DNA of 8,612 nt from an uncultured Porphyromonadaceae bacterium. Its GTDB lineage: Bacteria > Bacteroidota > Bacteroidia > Bacteroidales > Muribaculaceae. Shown here in pieces: positions 1 to 6,528 of the stretch. The translations under genes were made by a program, and so were the position numbers. The stretch lies in assembly GCA_947178245.1 (NCBI GenBank), contig CAMWXO010000057.1, positions 1 through 8,612 on the forward strand, in the 5' to 3' direction. The stretch's first letter is position 1. Each line of letters opens with the position of its first letter. The notes below the pieces were generated by a model that ran no database searches, had not been told where the DNA came from, and saw nothing but the letters and a program-made list of their open reading frames with translations.

Positions 1-2
1 TG

Positions 3-146
3 AACGGCGTTACATACAGCGGAAGCATCCAGGGCAAGATCGGGGCCAGTGCGGCGATTTCATACACTGTCAAACCCGGCGAGATGCCGATGGATATCAG
101 TTATTCGTTTAAAGGAATGTCCTACTCAAGTTCGTTAACTTGGTAA
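3..146 (+). CDS. C-terminal end of a probable calycin-like/beta-barrel protein (partial)
   Basis: The reading frame is open from the window edge to a TAA at 144-146 and encodes the last 47 residues of a protein. The visible part has alternating polar and hydrophobic residues (SGSIQGKIGASAAISYTV, then PGEMPMDISYSFKG), as expected for beta strands. This resembles the C-terminal strands of the calycin-like beta-barrel proteins that Bacteroidetes often encode beside small TonB-dependent receptors. The family call is pattern recognition from a short tail and is tentative. The stop lies 14 nt before the ATG at 161 of the next gene, and overlaps it by 7 nt if that gene starts at TTG 140, so the two are probably co-transcribed. 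A lipoprotein or secreted ligand-binding partner of the receptor would fit, but the N-terminus and any signal peptide are outside the window. Confidence 0.6.
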   Translation, partial: NGVTYSGSIQGKIGASAAISYTVKPGEMPMDISYSFKGMSYSSSLTW

Positions 147-160
147 TCTCCGGATTGATA

Positions 161-2020
161 ATGGCTTTATTGGCCGGGAGCGGAGTCAGCGGCTCTGCTC
201 CCGACCTTATCGTTTCCACACCCGACACCCTCGAGACGGTAGTGGTGACAGCCACCCGCACACCCAAACTTCTGAAGGAGACACCGGTCGTGACCCGCGT
301 GCTGACGTCGGCCGACATCTCAAGAAGCGCACAGACCGACATAGGAGGTCTGCTCGAGCAGCAACTTCCGGGAGTGGAATTCTCACTCGGCATGGCGCAG
401 AATCCGCAGATCAACATGTCGGGATTCGGTGGTGGAGGCATCCTGTTCCTGCTCGACGGGGAGCGTATGGCCGGAGAGACCCTTGACAATCCCGACTATT
501 CGCGCCTCAATCTCCAGAATGTGGAGAGAGTGGAGATCGTGAAAGGCGCGGCCTCATCGCTCTATGGCTCGAACGCCACCGGAGGCGTGGTAAACATCAT
601 CTCAGCAAAACCGAAAGAAGGATCCCACATAAAGCTTAATGCCCGCTACGGCAGTCATTCCCTACAGAGTTACGGCGCACTCGCCACATACAGGAAAAGA
701 AAGATAGCCAACTCCTTAGATGCGCGGTTGGACTCGCAGGGGGAGATACACTTTCCCAACATTGGCGATTTCAGCAAGGCCTACGCCACCCACAGCTGGA
801 ACATAAAGGATCGCGCCACAATCACTTTCAGCAAGGAGGCATCGCTCACTGCAAGAGCAGGTTATTTTTGGCGGCAGCGCAACAGCACCAACGCCACTCA
901 TGAACGCTACGCCGATATTTCGGCCGGAATCTCGGGCAGATGGCGCGATTTCATAGCCCGATACTCATTCGACACATACGACAAATATGACTACGTGATA
1001 GATACCGGGCGGCAGACACGTGACTACCGCAACCGCCAGAATACCATCAGCCTGCAATATTCACACGAGTTTGCAGAGACGGGGACACTTACCGCGGGCG
1101 CCGACTGGCTCAACGACTATCTGATGAGCTATGAGTTTGATGCAGGCTCACATTCGCAGACAAACCTCGACGCCTACTTCCAATGGGACTGGCACCCCGC
1201 AAACGGCATCTGGCTCGTGCCGGCCCTGAGATACGACAGGTTCTCAGCGTCGTGCGCCAACAGGCTATCGCCTAAATTGAGCATGCTCTGGCGTCCCGGA
1301 AAAGGCAACTGTGCGCTCCGGCTGAACTATGCCGCCGGATTCCGCGCTCCCAACCTCAAGGAACTGTATATGGACTTCGATATGGCAGGGATATTCCATA
1401 TTCACGGCAATCCGGCCCTGAAATCGGAGACAAGCCAAAACCTGAGCATATCGGCAGAATACCTCAAAGGCAGCCGAAACATCACGGTGATGGCATTCCA
1501 CAATATAGTGGACAACCGCATTTCCTATCTATGGAACGAGTCGCTCGCGGGTCTGCAGTATCTCAACCTTAAGCGTCTCTACCTCACCGGAGTAGACATC
1601 TCGGCCCTGAAGTCGTTTCCGTTCGGTCTCACTGTCAGCGGAGAATATGTATTCACCCACGAGGTATACGGGAAAGGCGATCTACGCGCAAACCCCACAC
1701 GTCCTCATGCGCTTACCTTCAAGGCAGACTACTCCAGGACATGGAAACCGGAGTTCATCACCACTGCCACGCTCAACTTCAAATGGCAGTCGGCGGTGAC
1801 GGGAGACGTGATGTCGCTGTTCTCTCCTGAAGCCGCACGCACCCAGCGATATCCGGGCTACTCCATGACGGGATTGAACCTCACCCAGACACTTCCGAAA
1901 GGATTCACCGTAGGCCTAACCATCGACAATCTTCTGAACTACATACCGAAATATTACTATTACAACTCCCCTCTCACCACCGGCACTTCATTCTCGGTGG
2001 CACTGACATGGAGCATCTGA
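161..2020 (+). CDS. TonB-dependent outer-membrane receptor, small heme/cobalamin-receptor type
   Basis: This is an outer-membrane beta-barrel that imports a ligand using TonB-ExbBD energy. Numbered from the ATG at 161 (619 aa), a TonB box-like segment (TLETVVVTATR) is at residues 23-33 and a plug domain at about 40-150, with the typical LLDGERM, VERVEIVKGAASSLYGSNATGG and VVNIIS stretches. A 22-strand-type barrel follows and ends in an aromatic-rich strand (SVALTWSI). FRAP (394-397) and NPAL (417-420) motifs with two histidines between them (H413, H415) match the FRAP/NPDL box region of HmuR-like heme receptors, but similar motifs occur in BtuB- and FepA-like proteins, so the ligand is not settled. 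At 619 aa it is the short type, without the N-terminal carboxypeptidase-like domain of SusC proteins. The start is uncertain: ATG 161 gives a poor signal peptide, while TTG 140 adds seven hydrophobic residues. The same frame is open back to 113 and would add a Lys-containing n-region. Confidence 0.9.
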   Translation: MALLAGSGVSGSAPDLIVSTPDTLETVVVTATRTPKLLKETPVVTRVLTSADISRSAQTDIGGLLEQQLPGVEFSLGMAQNPQINMSGFGGGGILFLLDGERMAGETLDNPDYSRLNLQNVERVEIVKGAASSLYGSNATGGVVNIISAKPKEGSHIKLNARYGSHSLQSYGALATYRKRKIANSLDARLDSQGEIHFPNIGDFSKAYATHSWNIKDRATITFSKEASLTARAGYFWRQRNSTNATHERYADISAGISGRWRDFIARYSFDTYDKYDYVIDTGRQTRDYRNRQNTISLQYSHEFAETGTLTAGADWLNDYLMSYEFDAGSHSQTNLDAYFQWDWHPANGIWLVPALRYDRFSASCANRLSPKLSMLWRPGKGNCALRLNYAAGFRAPNLKELYMDFDMAGIFHIHGNPALKSETSQNLSISAEYLKGSRNITVMAFHNIVDNRISYLWNESLAGLQYLNLKRLYLTGVDISALKSFPFGLTVSGEYVFTHEVYGKGDLRANPTRPHALTFKADYSRTWKPEFITTATLNFKWQSAVTGDVMSLFSPEAARTQRYPGYSMTGLNLTQTLPKGFTVGLTIDNLLNYIPKYYYYNSPLTTGTSFSVALTWSI

Positions 2021-2080
2021 AGTAACTTTTTGCCGTTTCTATTGTCTAAGTATTCAGAACATCCCTAAAGATTGACAATT

Positions 2081-2452
2081 ATGAAGAAATTAGCAGCCCT
2101 TATCGCCGGCATGGCACTCTCCCTTCCTGTCATGGCACAGGAAGCCACCGACACCGTCGCAGCACAATACCCCGGTGGCGCCGCAGCCCTGAATGAATAT
2201 CTCGCCACCAACCTCAAATATCCCCAGGCCGCAGCCTCCAACTGCATCGAGGGAGTGGTTCATGTGTCGTTCAACGTCAAGCCCGACGGCACACTCGACC
2301 AATTTGCCATCGTAAGGCTCATCGATCCCGACCTCGAGACTGAAGCGATGCGTCTGGCCAAGGGGATGCCGGCATGGCAGCCGGCTACTGTCGACGGCAA
2401 GCCCGTAGACAGCAAATCGCAGATTCAGGTAGTATTCTCCCTCTCGGAGTAA
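2081..2452 (+). CDS. Secreted stand-alone TonB C-terminal domain protein
   Basis: A 123-aa protein. Residues 1-19 are a clear signal peptide (MKKLAALIAG, then a hydrophobic core ending VMA before QEA). Residues 30-122 match the TonB C-terminal domain: YPGG at 30-33, LKYPQAA at 45-51, GVVHVSFNVKPDGT at 58-71, and a W99-centred MPAWQPA segment followed by DGKPVDSK. Full TonB proteins have an uncleaved inner-membrane anchor and a long proline-rich spacer; here the domain begins about ten residues after the cleavage site. It is therefore either a soluble periplasmic domain or, if not cleaved, a very short tethered one. The ATG at 2081 is preferred over an in-frame TTG at 2072 because it begins with the Lys-Lys n-region. 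It lies 60 nt after the receptor stop in the same direction, which suggests co-expression, although I see no convincing promoter or terminator in the gap. A role in contacting the receptor's TonB box is inference. Confidence 0.88.
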   Translation: MKKLAALIAGMALSLPVMAQEATDTVAAQYPGGAAALNEYLATNLKYPQAAASNCIEGVVHVSFNVKPDGTLDQFAIVRLIDPDLETEAMRLAKGMPAWQPATVDGKPVDSKSQIQVVFSLSE

Positions 2453-2469
2453 TCGGCAGGGGGAAGCGA

Positions 2470-4554
2470 TCAGAACCGGGAATTATTCATATTGGTGTTG
2501 CGGTTGTTGCCGTTGCGCCTGTTACGGTTGTTGGGGGCGAATGGATTCGTGCCGAATTCATCTTCGTCCTCTTCATCCTCATCTTCTTCCTGACGTGAGT
2601 TCTGGTTGTTGCGCTTAGGCTTGTTTTTCTTCAGTTTATCAGGTTTCTGAAGGTCGAGCGCGGTCTCAAACACGTTCCACGTCTGCTCCACATCCCAGTT
2701 CTTCTTTACGTTGATGGTCTTGGGGAAGTAATACACGAGGTCGGGGGCTATCGTCACGAGCGAGTCATACCCTAAGGTGTCTGCCTCCTCCCTGAAGAAA
2801 CGCAGCAGCCTGTAAGACCCGGTCGTATACTTTCCGTCGCCATTGAAGTCCTCATAGAGGCGCATATAGTATTTACCCGATTCGATACCTTTGAAATCGG
2901 CAATTCCATCGACCACCTTCGCCGTATATTTAGGCTTATCGCCCGATACGATAAGCTGCACGAAAGCCGGAACCGAATCAAGGCCCTGCAGGGTGACCTT
3001 AAGATTGGAGAGATCTTCTTCAGGCTTGGTCTTGAACTCGTATGAAAGTTTCTCGCTTTCAGCGCCATACATATCGGTAGCCGCTACCGAATCTGCCGTC
3101 AGCTTGTAGGTCATTCCCCTCTTCCATGGATATTCAATCTTGAAGCGCCTTTCCGACAGGGTGTCGCGCAGCTCGAGCCTGTAGGCCGAAGCCACGGGCT
3201 TCCAGACCGTGTCGGCATTTTCCTCAAGCCGGAATGCCGCCGAGTCGAGACGTGCGAGCGGCACCGGCACTTCGATCTCCAACGGGCGGGAGATGTCCAC
3301 GTCAGGCCCTTTGGCAGTGATCTTGAACGTGGGCACCGGCACCGGAGGCACCGAATCGGGCGGCAGCGAATCCCTGTCTTCCGACACTTTGGCGGAATCC
3401 TCCTTGTTCACTTTTTTCTTGTCCACCTTCTTTTTCGAGGCCTTTTGCTTCGGCTTCATCAGTTTTACGGTGTCGTTGGCAGTGCTGACGAGGCCTGTCT
3501 GGAGGTCTTCGCGCTCGAATTCAAGTGCGAGCTGCAGTGTGTCGCGCGCGGCGAGTTCGCGCGGCAGCCAGAACTTCAGAGTGTCATTGCCCACGCTGCT
3601 CTCAGCCAGGAGAGGATCGGGCCAAATGGAATCGTTGGCTATCCTGATGCGCGGCCTCACAGCCGAGGGCGCGTTGAAAATAAACTCCAGGCGCGCCGAG
3701 TCGGGACGGGTATAGCTGAGCATATACTGCGTCTTGAGTCCGGAATTGAACATGCGCAGCAGAATGTTGTTGGGCAGAAACCGCGTGCGCTGACGCTCCA
3801 CTATCGTGTCAATCTCCCCCGTGAGGAGATTGCGCATGGTGTCGGTGGCCGTAATGCGTTCGCATGTAGGGCGGATGGTATCGGCATACCATGCCATGTC
3901 TTCTTCCGGATTGGCATAGTGCCGGTCATTGTCAAGATCTTTCAGTGCGAAAAGCCTGTAGGTGGTGTCGCGCAGGCCGCGCAGTATAAAGCGCCCGTAC
4001 TCGTCAGTGCGTGCGAGGCGCTCAAACGGCATGCGGGTGAAAGCGGTGTCGGAGTCAGACGTGTATGCGCCCACGAAGACACCCTGCTGCGGCTCCATAT
4101 CTTCGGCACCGAGCACCATGCCCGAAATCCTCAGCGAGTCAAGCGTCTCGCCCGTAGAAAAAGTATAGGCGAAAGAAGACAGTTTGTTGCCCTCGTTATT
4201 GTCTTCTATGGCATCGCCGAAGTCGATGGTATAGGTCGTGTTTGGAAGCAAAGTGTCGGTGATGTTCACCACCACCCTCCGTCCGCGCGTCGTCACTCTG
4301 GGTGTTGACTTGCCGGGAGGCGAGAGCACCACTTTCTCAAACGCATCCTTCACGTTCACGAGTTCATTGAAGTCAAGATAGATATTGCTCGGATCCACAT
4401 TGGTGGAGCCCGGCTTGGGATTAGCCGACACGAAACGCGGCGGATCCTCGTCGCGCGCACCACCCGAGGGGCTACCGATAGAAGCGCATCCCCATAGCGA
4501 GAGCAACGCTGCGGCGCCCCCTGCGAGGATGGATATATGTCTGTTGATTTTCAT
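2470..4554 (-). CDS. Ig-like domain (Big_5 type) lipoprotein
   Basis: A 694-aa predicted lipoprotein. It has a positively charged n-region (MKINRHIS), a hydrophobic core and a lipobox LWGC with the lipidated Cys at residue 23, followed by the GSPSGGARDEDPP linker typical of a widespread Bacteroidetes family. Residues about 37-136 form a bacterial Ig-like (SbsA/Big_5) domain (PPRFVSANPKPGSTNV to SSFAYTFSTGE). Residues 140-215 and about 515-582 look like two beta-sandwich units, each with a G-x-Y-x-x-R/L segment followed by an Asp/Asn-rich loop (KDLDNDRHY; YEDFNGDGKY). A Lys-rich then Pro-rich linker is at 366-408. The tail (641-694) is Lys-rich, then acidic (EEDEDEEDEDE), then Asn/Arg-rich. 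Start: ATG 4554 is chosen because the signal peptide begins there; the frame runs upstream to a TTG at 4608, but the extra residues do not improve it. It is the last gene of the - strand run and converges on the TonB-domain gene with 17 nt between. Cellular role is unknown; surface or periplasmic display is inferred. Confidence 0.85.
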   Translation of the reverse strand: MKINRHISILAGGAAALLSLWGCASIGSPSGGARDEDPPRFVSANPKPGSTNVDPSNIYLDFNELVNVKDAFEKVVLSPPGKSTPRVTTRGRRVVVNITDTLLPNTTYTIDFGDAIEDNNEGNKLSSFAYTFSTGETLDSLRISGMVLGAEDMEPQQGVFVGAYTSDSDTAFTRMPFERLARTDEYGRFILRGLRDTTYRLFALKDLDNDRHYANPEEDMAWYADTIRPTCERITATDTMRNLLTGEIDTIVERQRTRFLPNNILLRMFNSGLKTQYMLSYTRPDSARLEFIFNAPSAVRPRIRIANDSIWPDPLLAESSVGNDTLKFWLPRELAARDTLQLALEFEREDLQTGLVSTANDTVKLMKPKQKASKKKVDKKKVNKEDSAKVSEDRDSLPPDSVPPVPVPTFKITAKGPDVDISRPLEIEVPVPLARLDSAAFRLEENADTVWKPVASAYRLELRDTLSERRFKIEYPWKRGMTYKLTADSVAATDMYGAESEKLSYEFKTKPEEDLSNLKVTLQGLDSVPAFVQLIVSGDKPKYTAKVVDGIADFKGIESGKYYMRLYEDFNGDGKYTTGSYRLLRFFREEADTLGYDSLVTIAPDLVYYFPKTINVKKNWDVEQTWNVFETALDLQKPDKLKKNKPKRNNQNSRQEEDEDEEDEDEFGTNPFAPNNRNRRNGNNRNTNMNNSRF

Positions 4555-4640
4555 AAGTCTCACTAACTGAAGTATCGCAAGTTCAACGAATACGGTTGAT
4601 GAAAGCAAACCGGGGAAAGGGCCTGATATGGAGTCTACGG

Positions 4641-5513
4641 TCAGTCATGTCGCCACTGATATTCGGGAGGAAGAATCTTCGTGACGTCGGCAGTGTCGGC
4701 CTTCACCACTATCATGCGGGCATCGCCTTTCCAGGGCAACGGCTTGCGGTAGCATTTATATTCCACCCTCACCGGCACGCATCCGAGCATCATCCTTTTC
4801 ATGCAGGCGGCGAGCGAATCGCTCTCCACACTGAAAGGTATCTCCTCGAAATACATTGGAGTCGGATCGCCCAGTTCCCTGTATGGAATCAGCACTCCCT
4901 CGAAGGTCTTCACCAGCGAGCCGCGGCGCTCCATCGTCTTGATATAGCCATATTTCACTGCATCATCCACGTAGGGACGCATGAACCATACCCAGCACCC
5001 CGCTATCAGCAGAAGCACTACGGCCGCGGCCGAGAGCCACCATTTCCAGGCCGTGCGGCCCGTATTGATTATGGAGGCGATGTCAGACTCCTCCTCTATC
5101 CAATAGTCCGGATCCTCAGGGTCGAGAGTGGGTTTGGGCTGCTTCGGGGGTTTCGGGGGCTCGGCATCCGATGTGTAGAAATCATTGTCGCCGTCCTCAT
5201 CGTCGCCGTGGCGCCCAAGGCCGAAGAGTCCGGAGCGCTTCTTTCCCTCATCCCCGCGGGGGGCCGGGTCGGAATAATAATCATCTTCCTCCTCAGCGGG
5301 GGCGCCGGTCTCATCCCCGGCGCCGCCATCCCCGGCGGCCTGCTCACGGGCCTGGCCGAAAGAAGTCGGGACGTCCCTTTCATCGGGCCGATCCTCATCC
5401 TGATCGTCAGTTCCGGAGTCTTCATCGTCGGTGATGAAGATGCCGTCGTCCTCCTTATCCCAGAGTTCGTCGTCGTAGTCCTCCTCCGGGCGCTTATCGT
5501 CGTCGAATATCAT
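4641..5513 (-). CDS. Single-pass membrane protein with acidic cytoplasmic half, uncharacterised family
   Basis: A 290-aa protein with three parts. Residues 1-145 are low-complexity and strongly acidic: 25 of the first 50 residues are Asp or Glu, and a short basic patch (GKKRSG) is at 90-95. A proline-rich stretch (PPKPPKQPKP) is at 119-128. One hydrophobic helix (WWLSAAAVVLLLIAGCWVWF) is at 158-177. Residues 180-290 are a small folded-looking domain with a VKTFEGVLIP strand at 201-210 and a PLPWKGDAR segment at 258-266. That C-terminal pattern resembles a small Bacteroides membrane-anchored family (KTYEGKLI and PWRG motifs) of unknown function, sometimes misleadingly named 6-phosphogluconate dehydrogenase; I see no nucleotide-binding fold here. 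The likely topology is N-terminus in the cytoplasm and C-terminal domain in the periplasm. The start ATG at 5513 is 7 nt after the flippase-like gene's stop, so translation is probably coupled. Confidence 0.82.
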   Translation of the reverse strand: MIFDDDKRPEEDYDDELWDKEDDGIFITDDEDSGTDDQDEDRPDERDVPTSFGQAREQAAGDGGAGDETGAPAEEEDDYYSDPAPRGDEGKKRSGLFGLGRHGDDEDGDNDFYTSDAEPPKPPKQPKPTLDPEDPDYWIEEESDIASIINTGRTAWKWWLSAAAVVLLLIAGCWVWFMRPYVDDAVKYGYIKTMERRGSLVKTFEGVLIPYRELGDPTPMYFEEIPFSVESDSLAACMKRMMLGCVPVRVEYKCYRKPLPWKGDARMIVVKADTADVTKILPPEYQWRHD

Positions 5514-5520
5514 CGTCTTG

Positions 5521-6528
5521 TCAGTCGTTAGTAGATTTTTGAAGGCCGGATGTCATTCCAATCCTGACCGCAGTGAATATTCCCAGTATGATCAGCATCA
5601 CGGTCTGCCCGCTCCACTGCAGGATAGAGAAAGCGGCGCCCTCGGTGTCGCTCACTCCGTAGATTGCAAGTCCGAACATTATGGCTATATTCCAGGGGCC
5701 CAGTCCGCCGTTGCTCGGCACGGCCATCCCTATCGAAGAGAACACAAAAGCCACCAGGCAGGGCAGAAACCCCCAAGCCAGCCCCGGAGCATGACAGAGC
5801 GCGCGGGTGAACCCGAAGGCATAGAACGCCACATAAAGCTGCACGAAATAGCATCCCCATATCGCCAGCGTCAGCAGCAGAAACCGCCATCGCCCGGGCA
5901 TCGTCACCACCACGGCGAAGCCCTTCCACAGCTCAGCCGACCACTGCCGTATCTTCCTGACCGGACGGCTCTCCGCGTATCTGCGCAGAAGCCACCATGC
6001 GATAAGCACGCAGATGGCAGCGGCAACCCACGGCAGCGGCGAATAGAGCAGCCTCAGCATATCGGCTCCTATCGAATATTTCTCAATGAATGCCGTCAGG
6101 GCCCCGGCAGCCGCCACAAACGTCAGGAGAGTCAGGGCGAGCACCATCAGCGTGTCGCTCAGGCGATCGGCAACCATCGACCCCATCACGGTGGTAAGCG
6201 GAGACTTCGAGCGCCGCGCCACGAATGTGCACCTCCATATCTCGCCTACACGTGGAAGAACGAGATTGAGAGCATAGCAGCCGAAAATGCTGCAGACGAG
6301 ATCGAGCAGGTCAGTCCTGACATGCAGGGCATCGAGCTGAAGACGCCAGCGCAAGGCCCGGAACACGTGTGAGAAGACACTGATCCCCATGGCGGCCAGA
6401 ATCCACCAATAGTCTACCCCGTGGCTCGCTATCTCTATGGTGTCGTGAAAGTTCACCTTCCTGAAGAGGTACCATAGAAGCAACGCCGAGAGGGCTACGG
6501 GGACAGCGTATTGCAGAAATTTCTTCAT
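5521..6528 (-). CDS. Flippase-like membrane protein (LPG-synthase transmembrane-domain family)
   Basis: A 335-aa multi-pass inner-membrane protein of the lysylphosphatidylglycerol synthase transmembrane-region/UPF0104 family, which lacks the soluble synthase domain. Hydrophobic helices can be placed at about residues 4-22, 40-58, 77-93, 122-145, 163-182, 216-238, 253-271, 280-293 and 305-323. Family motifs are visible: RALRWRLQL at 57-65, NLVLPRVGEIWR at 88-99 and PSNGGLGPWN at 271-280. Members are thought to move lipids or lipid-linked molecules across the membrane, but the substrate cannot be read from the sequence. ATG 6528 is chosen over a farther in-frame start at 6621 because it begins MKKFLQY, a normal membrane-protein N-terminus, and because it overlaps the AroB-fusion stop as ATGA, a classic coupling arrangement. 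The extra upstream residues are arginine-rich antisense-like readthrough. Confidence 0.88.
   Translation of the reverse strand: MKKFLQYAVPVALSALLLWYLFRKVNFHDTIEIASHGVDYWWILAAMGISVFSHVFRALRWRLQLDALHVRTDLLDLVCSIFGCYALNLVLPRVGEIWRCTFVARRSKSPLTTVMGSMVADRLSDTLMVLALTLLTFVAAAGALTAFIEKYSIGADMLRLLYSPLPWVAAAICVLIAWWLLRRYAESRPVRKIRQWSAELWKGFAVVVTMPGRWRFLLLTLAIWGCYFVQLYVAFYAFGFTRALCHAPGLAWGFLPCLVAFVFSSIGMAVPSNGGLGPWNIAIMFGLAIYGVSDTEGAAFSILQWSGQTVMLIILGIFTAVRIGMTSGLQKSTND

Noticed and set aside
2029..2057. Possible promoter before the TonB-domain gene (TTTG at 2029, TATTCAG at 2051)
   Set aside because: The -7 part matches the TAnnTTTG consensus poorly, so I did not list it.
2453..2469. Terminator between the convergent genes
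   Set aside because: Only 17 nt separate the stops and no hairpin with a T-run is visible there.
3445..4308. 287-aa + strand open frame
   Set aside because: Antisense to the lipoprotein gene, with no recognisable motif or start context.
4596..5531. 311-aa + strand open frame
   Set aside because: It is antisense to the acidic membrane protein, has repeated His/Pro/Arg or Ile/Val runs from reversed Asp/Glu codons, and shows no domain pattern.
5518..6372. 284-aa + strand open frame
   Set aside because: Antisense to the flippase-like gene; rich in His, Arg, Gln and Pro with no hydrophobic core.
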